This document shows positions 55,646 through 64,000 of a DNA stretch of 64,000 nt, in pieces. Below the pieces are notes generated by a model. That model had not been told where the DNA came from, did not search any database, and saw only the letters and a program-made list of their open reading frames with translations. The position numbers and the translations under genes are program-made. The first letter of the stretch is position 1; every line of letters starts with the position of its first letter. The DNA comes from Trema orientale (taxonomy: Eukaryota > Streptophyta > Magnoliopsida > Rosales > Cannabaceae): assembly GCA_002914845.1 (NCBI GenBank), contig JXTC01000228.1, positions 287,734-351,733 on the forward strand, in the 5' to 3' direction.

Positions 55646-56559
55646 AAGAACACAAAATGATGAACGCAAAAATAAAACAGAGCCTTTGCAAAATGATGAA
55701 CACAAACTAACCAAAATATAATACAAAATCACCAAAACACACTTATAAACTATAATAAAAAAAACATGTATAAATATAAACATAAATAGGCCTTCCATCA
55801 AGAAACAATGAGCAAAACACCTTCACCTCCACTAGTTTCTTGAAATCAAACTTACCAAAACCAATAGATAATCCCCACCATCACTAGTTTTCCCTGCAAT
55901 GCTCAATAATTCCCAAAATCCTAGCTTTCCACCATACTTAAGGTCACCATGCAAAAAGTACCATTTTTTCTTTTAAAAAAAAAACATTTGTAAAGTACAA
56001 ACCTTTTGTTCAATACTCACAGCTTCTATAGTGCCCTTACTGTTCGAACGAAGTGTTTCTTTGATCGGATTCTTTAACGAAGCCACTGGAGACTTGGATT
56101 TTAACGGTGACTTCGATGGAGACGGAGTCATTGGCTGCTTCGAAGCTCTGGATCATCTCCCACCGTGACTTCCCGACGAGCGGGTTTTTACCATTTTAAC
56201 TCAAAAACTAACAATATGGATATTTCTAAGGTGCTTGAAATGAAGAGAATCTGATTTACATGGTTTGAGGGAATTTCAGCCGATTTTATCGTGGGTGGCT
56301 GAGAATTTTGGGCGGATTTTGGAAGTTCTCTTCTCTCTTCTCTCTCCTTTCTCTAAATTTTATTTTCAAATGGGATCTGAGTGCAGGATAGGGTAGATGT
56401 GGTGTGTGGGTTTGAAGGAAGGGAAAGTGATTTTGGGAATTTTACATTCTGTGTTGGACCTAATTTTTAGTCCTAAATAACTAATTCCAAAAGGTAGTCT
56501 AAAAAATGTCCATTTTGGATTATTTAGTCCTAGACATATCCTTTTCTCTAGACTATACG

Positions 56560-57564
56560 AATGCAGAAGGCCCCCTTTTTTAGACTATTAAGGAAAAAAA
56601 AAAATACAGAATAACATAAAATTTTGAAATATGGTGATCAGTACAATTAGGACCGTTATATGTAACTTACAGCATTCAAGTATTATATATAATTTCAAGC
56701 CCAAAAAAAAAAATAAAACAAAAAGAAGTATAATAGATGATTAGATGAAGGATGAAACATGCACGTTTATAAAGCCAGCGTCCAACAGGAACAGGTCGTG
56801 TTTGCTAGAAAGGAGATAGAAGGAAAAAAAAATGAGCTGTCGTCAATAACAAAAGATGACATGTCGTTAATATTATGAAAAAAAAAAACTACACATCATT
56901 TAATATCCGAAAAAATAAAAATAATAACGACATGCAGGACAAATGAAAACCTCTGTCAATCAAAAGAGACGACATGATTCAGTTTTTTTTAAAAGAAAAA
57001 AAAAAGGTATTTCTTACTTTCAACCTCTTTATCTAAATTTTATTTGGTCTTTGACTTATAAAACTTTCAAAATTTAGTTTCTTTTTTTTATAAAAAAAAA
57101 AAAAACCAAATTTAGTTTCTAAACTATATGTTATCTCATTTTAAATTTACTCCTTGAATTTTCAACTTTCATATTATACTACCATGATCTCAGTCATGTA
57201 ATAATCTCAGTTTTGATAGATATCACTTTGAACAGTTGTTTACAAACCATCAATTAAAACTAATACAAGATACATAATTCAAGGTAGCAGAATATAACAT
57301 TTGAAAATTTCTTATAAGGACCAAACTGATTAGGGGAAAAAAAAAGTCAACAATCAAATTTCAGACGTTTTAAATGGTATAAATCATAATGAGATATTTA
57401 GGTTATTATTCAAGGACTAAAACAGAATTAACAAAATAAATGTTCTTATTAACGAGATGCCATTTATATCCACACATATAATGCACGTATACGTTATTTG
57501 CTCTTTTCCTTTTTATTTATTTTTGAAGTATTTTTTTTTTAATTTCTTTCGCAATGATTTATGC
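56560..57564. other. Intergenic, no gene seen
   Basis: A-runs and AT-rich DNA. 57005-57430 has tcaacctctttatctaaattt and ttcaaggactaaaacagaatt-like phrases at opposite ends, of a kind found in diverged plant transposons, but I cannot define an element. Confidence 0.4.
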
Positions 57565-57640
57565 ATTATAAATATGATGTGGTTACATAGTGCATGATTG
57601 TCATTATAAATATGATGTGGTTACATACTGCATGATTGTC
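57565..57640. repeat. 38-bp tandem duplication
   Basis: Two copies of a 38-bp unit (attataaatatgatgtggtt...gcatgattgtc), one mismatch (catagtg/catactg). Confidence 0.92.
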
Positions 57641-58042
57641 AAGTGTGTTTATTATAATATGCATAAGAAGGTCCCTCTCACGTAATTAATTTTATATTAA
57701 CGTGATGAGATCATACTCAAATTCTCTATTAACACAACACTTCAGCATCGGAGAAACGTACTTGATTGTTTGTCATTACTAATTAGTGTATCTGGTGACT
57801 AAAATAACACTAAAGTTGACGTTGATTTAATTCAAATCTTTTATAATATATACAAGAATATAAGAATTATTGGCTAAGTATCCAATCTTGATGTTAAGAA
57901 ATAAGATTCCGTAAAGTTTTTCGGTTTCTTTTTTTTTTAATTTAAAAAAAAAAACAAAGTTTTGGTTGTGGACATAACAAATCTTAGGGTTCAAGTCAAA
58001 TTTATTTTTATTTATTTATTTGTTTATTTGTTATTATTATTA
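57641..58042. other. Intergenic, ends in an (ATT)n run
   Basis: No coding signal. The run of att units near 58010-58050 is the target of the next MITE. Confidence 0.4.
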
Positions 58043-58051
58043 TTACTATTA

Positions 58052-58219
58052 GGGGATGGCTACGGTAGGGGCGTCCCTACGTAGGGTCATGCCTTAATTA
58101 TCGTTGGATGGGAATCTGTGGGGAATAACGGGAATCTGTGGAGAATCTATTTATATACAGATTCCCATCCAACGGTGAATAGACAGGACCCTAAGGGCGC
58201 TCCTATTGTAGACGCGCTC
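58052..58219 (-). mobile_element. MITE family 1, copy c (inverted)
   Basis: 168 bp, the reverse complement of copies a and b (ggggatggctacggtagggg ... gtagacgcgctc). It sits in an (ATT)n run, so its 9-bp target (ttactatta / tattattat) is only approximate. Confidence 0.88.
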
Positions 58220-58429
58220 TATTATTATTATTATTATTATTATTTTACACTAAGAAAAGGAGGGAACGAGACAAAAGATTCAGTGTAAAAGACGCCTACA
58301 TTTGGAATTAATTTGGAATCTTTGGATGCTTCATCCTTTTTGTCTTTTCGCTAGCAAAACCCTCCGCTTTCACATGGGTCCAACCACAGCATCAATCGAG
58401 GCCAAATTCTGAATAAGACTAGATATATA
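58220..58429. other. Intergenic, (ATT)n then unique sequence
   Basis: (ATT)n at 58220-58244, then unique DNA without a supported gene. Confidence 0.4.
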
Positions 58430-58757
58430 GAGTATTTATAAGAAATGTACTTTTTTCCATATGAATGGCCGTGTTTTACGCCTATTTAAGAACGGACGTT
58501 TTATTATTTGATTTTGATAAATAGTCTTTTTCAGTTAATCTATTTTTAAAAAAACAAATCAATTTTATACCAAATAAATTAATTTTTAAAAAATAAATCA
58601 ATTTTGTACAAAATAAATCAATATATTTTGATTTATTAAATATAAAAATACAGCCATTTTTCAAATAAGTTTCAAAATTTGACTATTGTTTAACAATGTT
58701 TAAAAACAATTTATTTTTTAAATAATAATCCAAAATTCATCCATTTGGCTTAAAAGC
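58430..58757 (+). mobile_element. MITE family 2, copy D
   Basis: gagtatttataagaaatgtac ... catccatttggcttaaaagcc with aaataaatcaatttt phrases inside. Target duplication not clear. Confidence 0.78.
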
Positions 58758-59181
58758 CAGTGTATCATCAATTATCAGAATCTGTCACCTTGCTCCTAGG
58801 AAACCAACCTCAAACCTAGTTTTTCTCCAACGTTAACGACAGAACAAAGTTTCGATTGTCCCAAACGAAATTTGACAATGGTCTCCTGTGGCTGTGACCA
58901 CCTCACGATTTGCCCAAATTAACGGTTGATTAAGTCTTTCATTAGCTAGCCGAAGGACCAAAGGGCTAATTAAAGTTTTAACGGCCCAAATTAAAATTAT
59001 AGCTAATTTCTTTTGTTTGTTCCAATTTTACGATATATATATATATATNAAAAATGAATAGAACCCCATATTTTGTTCTTTTCCTAAAATAATGTCAAAT
59101 CTCTGATGGTAAAAACTTTTGACGAAAAAAAAAAAAAAACCAAAGAATATAATAGTCTTTCATAGAATATAAGATTGTTAA
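58758..59181. other. Intergenic, (AT)n and a single N
   Basis: The (AT)n run at 59034-59048 ends at an N (59049). No gene seen. Confidence 0.4.
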
Positions 59182-59343
59182 CGGTGTATTTGGTATAGAA
59201 TTTGAATCCTATTCTATAAATCTGGAAATAGTTTTTATATAGAAAGTTAATAGGATAAAACATTTTTCCTATCAATTTTCTATATAAAAACTGTTTTTTG
59301 ATATGTAGAATAATAATATTCGAATCCTATACGAAATACGTCT
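59182..59343. mobile_element. Hairpin MITE, TAA target site (Tourist-like, tentative)
   Basis: 162 bp with arms of about 75 bp: tttttatatagaaagttaat and ccta answered by cctatcaattttctatataa. Ends cggtgtatttgg and (reverse complement) agacgtatttcg. TAA on both sides (59179-59181, 59344-59346). Confidence 0.7.
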
Positions 59344-59346
59344 TAA

Positions 59347-60423
59347 ATATCCCAGAAAAGATGTATAAAAAGAGTGTTTTTGGAATATAATAAACATAAA
59401 CAGAAATAAAAATACTTTATAGAGTTCTTTATGGGTGTTAAAAAAAAAGGTACGTACGTAAAAATTAACTTGATGGCTTGGGTACGTAATAGTATAATTA
59501 CTTGGATTATTACCTCCGTTAACTCTGTACCTCTCTTGAACTTAAAGAGTAACTTGATAATAACGATCAGCATTTATATGCAGTGAATTGTGATGCCATA
59601 GATATGAAATATGTATGAGTATTCAATGCAATTTAGTTTAGTCTTCATATCATGAATACAATGAGTAGTTTCATAAGTATTTGGCTCGGTTAATAAGATT
59701 CTATTAATTAATTAGACCCCCATGAGATAGGAATGTAGTTTTCGTAAAGGTTAGTCCTTGTAAGCACTCCTCACAAGGAGAAATTCTCAAACAACCTATA
59801 ATTATGCATTTTCAAAATTAAGTAAAAGGCACGGCGCTACTGAGATCAAGCTAATTTATATTGACAACTTGCATGTGTATATGTATTTTTTCTTTATAAA
59901 AAAGCAACTGCTTCTGTTTAAAATTATTTTAGCAATTTTAATTTCATTATAATAATATCAACAAATCTTGCTGGCATGTATAGGATGGAATGCTACTACT
60001 CATCAACCATTGAACCGAATACAATTTGCAATATGTTATATTAATATTTTGGTGTTCTGACATAATATCATTATTCTTAGCTTATTAAATAAAGAGTTAT
60101 AGACTCTTGCGCTTTTGATACAAGTAAACAGTACTAAATGAAGTTATTCTTAATAGATACTGTCCAATATTTACTATTTGTAATAGACATACAGATCGGT
60201 CATGATATTTTCGTACTTTAGTCTTCCCACTCATTAACAACCTTTTACTATATTAATATACTAATCTAGTTTCATAATAAAAACCCCACCTGTATCCATG
60301 ATGAAAAAAATGATCGAATGATATTATTAACTATCTACTTGAAAACAATGATATATATATATATATATATACACAATAGTAGCGATATACTTCATGCATG
60401 TTCTTGTGAGTAAGAAAAATGGT
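59347..60423. other. Intergenic, no gene seen
   Basis: AT-rich with an (AT)n run at 60349-60371. No coding signal. Confidence 0.4.
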
Positions 60424-60830
60424 GTGTTAAATATATACGGAAGCTAATTATACCGAAAATGAAAAAGATAGCTCGGGACGAAATATTTTTTGGTTACGCA
60501 TATATACACGAATCAACCTCCACCATAAGGTCGATGTGGGGCCTGATCCAAGAAAATTTTAGTAGTAAGGGTATTTTTGAGATTTTACATATGTATTTCG
60601 GTTATCCTGATTTATTTTCCTTTGTATAAAGGGTATTAGGATGCCGAGTTTAGGTAAGTACAGAATATTAGAGAGAATTTGCAAAATCTGAGAGAGACAT
60701 GAGGAGAGATTTCTTTGTAATCCTTTTCTTCATTATAGTGAAAATTTGTAATAACTGAAAATAGATGTAGTTTTCTCATTGAGAGTGAACTACTATAAAT
60801 TCTTTGTTTTTTATTTTATTGCTCTTAGTA
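60424..60830 (+). repeat. Possible Copia LTR fragment
   Basis: agggtattaggatgccg, then gagagaatttgcaaaatctg, tctttgtaatccttttcttc, attatagtgaaaatttgtaa, gagagtgaactactataaat: this order resembles the R/U5 part of several plant Copia LTRs. No partner or primer site. Confidence 0.4.
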
Positions 60831-61650
60831 ATAAAGGATTAGACATATTAATTATCCATAACATGATGAAATTACTAAGTATGTTGTCTTATATATATAA
60901 ATAACATAAGCTTGATGTTAATTTAGTTGACAGACAGCATGGGAAACAAAACAGAAAATTTTATAATATGACAAAAATATGAACTAGGCTAGGATATAAT
61001 TAAATATTAAACTAAAATAAAAGAAAGAAATTTCGTACTCTTTTCCTTATGAGCTAGTTCAAAAAAAATTATATGGCATGCCACCGGCTATATCGATCAC
61101 ATTTACGTATATTTACTATCTTTTTCTTATAACTTGCTTAACAATTGATACGTACGTGCATGTACAGTGGTTTCAACTTTACCGAGCCCCCCTCCCAAAA
61201 TAAATTTTCAATTTTATTCCAAAAAAAAAGACTATTCAAAATCAATTCACTTTATATATGTTGCTTGCTTTAAATAAAAATAATCATCATCTTCATATTT
61301 ATTCGCTTTACAATTGATATGTGCATATATAATGGTATATCACTTCATTGCAGAAATATTGTTGAAAATATTATAAATACATATATGTATGTACTGTTAG
61401 CATATTTCTTGTTATGAGCTTACATATTGATATATATATATATATACATTGTATATGGGCTGTTATATATTAAGGAGCCCAAAACTAAAGTGGTATAATT
61501 AAGTTAATTAAATAGGGTTATGAAACATCAACATTTATTGAAATAATTAGGCTATTACCTATAAAAGCATAAAAAAATTACAAATTTACGGTTAAAGAAA
61601 TATCAAATAATTAAAAAGGCAAGTCAAAAAGCACGGTGGCATACTTGTAA
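60831..61650. other. Intergenic, no gene seen
   Basis: AT-rich; (AT)n near 61430-61447. Nothing coding recognised. Confidence 0.4.
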
Positions 61651-61719
61651 TTAAAATACTCTTTAGAATTGAGTTATATTTTATTATTAAAATATTCTTT
61701 AGAATTGAGTTATATTTTT
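61651..61719. repeat. 33-bp unit duplicated at 36-bp spacing
   Basis: ttaaaatactctttagaatt...gagttatatttt recurs at 61687 with one or two changes. Confidence 0.85.
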
Positions 61720-61880
61720 CCCCCCTTTTTTTTTTCTTCTTTTGCTGTTTTTTTTTTTTTTTCATCCCTTAAGGATAATGAGCTACATTTTTTTCCTTTC
61801 TATTTTTCTTCTTTTTTTTTTTTTCCTTCTTTCATTTTTTTTTCTAACTATTTTTCCTTTTTACTTTATTTTTTTCTAGT
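61720..61880. repeat. T/C-rich low-complexity run
   Basis: Long T stretches broken by C; the phenylalanine-rich frame here is an artefact of composition. Confidence 0.85.
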
Positions 61881-61884
61881 TACT

Positions 61885-62280
61885 AGTAATAGAAATTTAA
61901 AAGACTAGTTACTAGTTTCCAAATTGACTAATTACTAATAACAAATAACTAATAACTAATTTTATAATTGGTAACCAATAACTATTTTTGTAATTAGTAA
62001 CTCGTAATCAAATTGATAATTTATGAATGGTAACCAGATTACTTGAGGATAAATTAGAAATTATTAATTATAATCAATCAATAATGAAAAAAAATTTCAG
62101 TGACTAGAGAATAATTACTATTAACTATAAAAAATTATGATTACACGTAAACTAATTATCGGTTACTACCGGTTAGTTGGAAACTGCTTACCAGTTACCA
62201 ACAACCAATTTGGTTACTGGTTACCAACAACCAATTTGGTTACTGGTTACCAACTTGATTACTAGTTACCAATTGGTCAG
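61885..62280. repeat. Degenerate TTACTAGTTACC-type repeats
   Basis: Short words actagttactag, ggtaacca and gttaccaacaaccaattt recur. The clearest part (62196-62270) has a 26-bp unit ending ggttactg twice in tandem. Confidence 0.65.
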
Positions 62281-64000
62281 TCCCATTAGAGAGAATTCAA
62301 AACAAGGAGTTCGTTGCTCGAAACTTACCTACTACCTTAAGGCAACAAATAAAGAGTACTTAGTGGTCTAGAACCCATTTCATTGTATCTAACACCTTGT
62401 TTTCCCAAATGGTAATTTTCGGTCAATTTTGGTCATTCTCTTTAGAGAGAATTCAAAATAAGCAGTTTGTTGCACGAAACTTACCTACTACCTCAAGGTA
62501 CCAAATAAAGAGTATTTGGTAGTCTAGAACTCATTTCGTTATATCTAGCACCTTGTTTTCCCAAATGGCAATTTTTAGTCAATTTTGGTCATTCTCTGTG
62601 TATCTAGCACCATGTTTTCCAAAATGGCAATTTTCGGTCAATTTTGGTCATTCCCCTTAGAGAGAATTCAAAACAAGGAGTTTGTTACTCGAAACTCACC
62701 TACTACCTCAAGGTACCAAATAAAGAGTATTTGGTGGTCGAACCCACTTCGTTGTATCTAGAACTTTGTTTTCCCAAATGGCAATTTTTAGTCAATTTTG
62801 GTCATTCTCTTTGGAGAGAGTCCAAAACAAGAAATTTGTTGCTCGAAACTTACCTACTACGTCAAGGTACCAAATAAAGAATATTTGGTGGTCTAGAACC
62901 CATTTCGTTGTATCTAGCACCTTGTTTTCCCAGATGGCAATTTTCGGTCAATTTTGGTCATTCTCTTTGTAGAGAGTTCAAAACANATTCTCTTTGTTGA
63001 CAGTTCAAAACAAGGAGTTTATTACCCGAAACTTACCTCCTACCTCAAGGTACCAAATAATGAGTATTTGGGGGTCCAGAACCCATTTCGTTGTATCTAG
63101 CACGTCGTTTTCCCAAACGGCAATTTTCGGTCAATTTTGGTCATTCTCTTTGGAGAGGGTTCAAAACAAGGAGTTTGTTGCTCGAAACTTACCTACTACC
63201 TCGAGATACCAAATAATGAGTATTTGGTGGTCTAGAACCCATTTCGTTGTATTTAGGAGCTTGCTTTCCCAAATGGCAATTTTCGGTCAATTTTGGTCAA
63301 TCCGTTTAGAGAGAATTCAAAACCAGGAGTTTGTTGCTCAAAATTTACCTACTACCTTAGGGCACCAAATAAAGGGTATTTGGTGGTCTAGAACCCATTT
63401 CGTTGTATCTAGCACCTTGTTTTCCAAAATGGCAATTTTCGGTAAATTTTGGTCAGTCCCTTTAGAGAGAATTCAAAACAAGGAGTTTGTTACTCGAAAC
63501 TTACCTACTACCTCAATGCACCAAATAAAGAGTATTTGGTGGTCTAGAACCCATTTCATTGTATCTAGCACCTTATTTTCCCAAATGGCAATTTTCGGTC
63601 AATTTTGGTCATTCCCTTTAGAGAGAATTCAAAATAAGATGTTTGTTGCTCGAAAATTAGTTACTACCTCAAGGTACCAAATAAAGAGTATTTGGTAGTC
63701 TAGAACTCATTTCGTTGTATCTAGCACCTTGTTTTCCCAAATGGAAATTTTCAGTCAATTTTGTTCATTCTCTTTGGAGAGAGTTCAAAACAAGAAGTTT
63801 GTTGCTCGAAACTTACCAACTACGTCAAGGTACGAAACAAAGAGTATTTGGTGGTCTAGAACCCATTTCGTTGTATGTAGCACCTTCTTTTTCCAAATGG
63901 CAATTTTCGGTCAATTTTGGTCATTCTCTTTGTAGAGAGTTCAAAACAAGGAGTTTATTGGTCGAAACATACCTACTACCTCAAGGTACCAAATAATGAG
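62281..64000. repeat. 156-bp satellite, about 11 monomers, continues past the window
   Basis: The mark agagagaattcaaaac recurs at about 62288, 62444, 62659, 62814, 62970, 63152, 63308, 63464, 63620, 63776 and 63932, mostly 156 bp apart. One longer interval (62444-62659) carries an extra 60-bp copy of the gtatctagcacc...ttggtcattc part. A single N (62986) sits at a small irregular join. Monomers are roughly 85-95 percent alike. The monomer is 52 codons long and one frame lacks stops, so long frames (62994-63698) appear with a 52-residue repeat. Confidence 0.95.

Larger units (their letters stand above)
55035..55960. repeat. Diverged tandem duplication of about 430-480 bp in the MULE intron
   Basis: Each half has an array block, then tataaatataaayayaaatagg/ag-like text, tcaagaaacaatgascaaaac, ctccactagttt and aaaatcctagc/aaattcaaaacc-like text in the same order. 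Confidence 0.7.
54705..56194 (-). pseudogene. DUF1985-type gene remnant in the MULE, two exons
   Basis: Exon 1 (56194-56003) starts ATG and reads MVKTRSSGSHGGR, an in-frame TGA, then SRASKQPMTPSPSKSPLKSK and GTIEAVSIEQK. It ends at AAAAG/GTTTGT, a donor site in phase 0. Exon 2 (54980-54705) follows TTTTGCAG/CC in phase 0 and reads PFECYVTEKDMLLGKINFHK, IIKDKLTDEQETLFAETCVG, QFLEAQLIAMSRQIVHNIVM before a stop. The piece LTDEQETLF-x-x-TC-x-G-x-F-L-E fits the start of DUF1985; the rest of that domain and any Ulp1 peptidase are missing. The basic, S/P/K-rich opening (MVKTRS) is usual for such genes. The intron (1022 bp) holds two blocks of the dyad array. With the stop at codon 14 and the truncation it is unlikely to work. 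The splice sites are inferred. Confidence 0.65.
53784..56548 (-). mobile_element. Mutator-like element (MULE) with DUF1985-type gene remnant
   Basis: 2765 bp flanked by a perfect 9-bp repeat tagactata (53775-53783, 56549-56557). Ends are imperfect inverted repeats: gagaaaaagacaccaatagg on the left and, reverse complemented, gagaaaaggatatgtctagg on the right. On the minus strand it has a two-exon gene remnant of the DUF1985 family, which in plants is often carried with Ulp1-type peptidase domains by MULEs. It also has three blocks of a 22-bp TTGAC/GTCAA array and CT-rich subterminal DNA, with a (CT)n run at 54173-54197. No MURA transposase is seen, so it is non-autonomous. Confidence 0.85.

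Noticed and set aside
62994-63698. 234-residue open frame as a repeat protein gene
   Set aside because: It is the 156-bp satellite read in an open frame; neighbouring monomers shift frame by indels and there is no start context or gene structure.

Overview
The window looks like a repeat-filled stretch of a flowering-plant (probably eudicot) nuclear genome. It is AT-rich, holds Ty3/Gypsy elements (two kinds with the Asp-type primer site TGG..GCCGTTGC..GGGG), Ty1/Copia elements with initiator-Met primer sites, hAT and Mutator-like DNA transposons, a tRNA-derived SINE and many MITEs. I cannot name the species. Only one ordinary host gene is recognisable: a COPT/Ctr-type copper transporter at 23504-23889, with one frameshift. 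There are no rRNA or tRNA genes and no CRISPR array.

Layout. 40-4014: a whole hAT transposon with a 750-residue transposase reading frame, 11-bp terminal inverted repeats and a perfect 8-bp target duplication. 4232-9291: a broken Ty3/Gypsy fossil with two 840-bp LTRs and a 5-bp target duplication. 9300-13560: intergenic DNA, a long-TIR repeat, two neighbouring Mutator-like MITEs and an LTR-like remnant. 13626-23408: a Copia fossil with an Athila-like Gypsy inserted in it. 23504-23889: the COPT gene, whose start lies about 95 bp from the Copia LTR. 24125-27207: inverted Tourist-like MITEs, a SINE with a 15-bp target duplication, a GC-rich 28-bp minisatellite and two more MITEs. 27480-33215: an AT-rich minisatellite split by a non-autonomous Athila-like element. 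34496-41144: a hAT-like element that received a second, related non-autonomous element.

41390-42575 holds two members of a MITE family that has four copies in the window. 42600-53286 is a Copia element (43091-51984, 5-bp target duplication) nested in the LTR of an older relative; it has an assembly gap in its left LTR and a long, hairpin-rich leader. 53784-56548 is a Mutator-like element with a perfect 9-bp target duplication, a two-exon DUF1985-type gene remnant and an array of 22-bp units, each an inverted TTGAC/GTCAA pair. 56560-62280 is intergenic DNA with MITEs and simple repeats. 62280-64000 is a 156-bp satellite that runs off the end.

The window is a layered record of insertions rather than a gene cluster, so there is no pathway to describe. 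The parts I judge least ordinary are the TTGAC-N5-GTCAA array in the Mutator-like element, the GCACCGCGGTGC palindromes shared by the Athila-like LTRs, the pair of non-autonomous elements that keep the same gag fragment and acidic segment, the stem-loop island in the Copia leader, and the 52-codon satellite.
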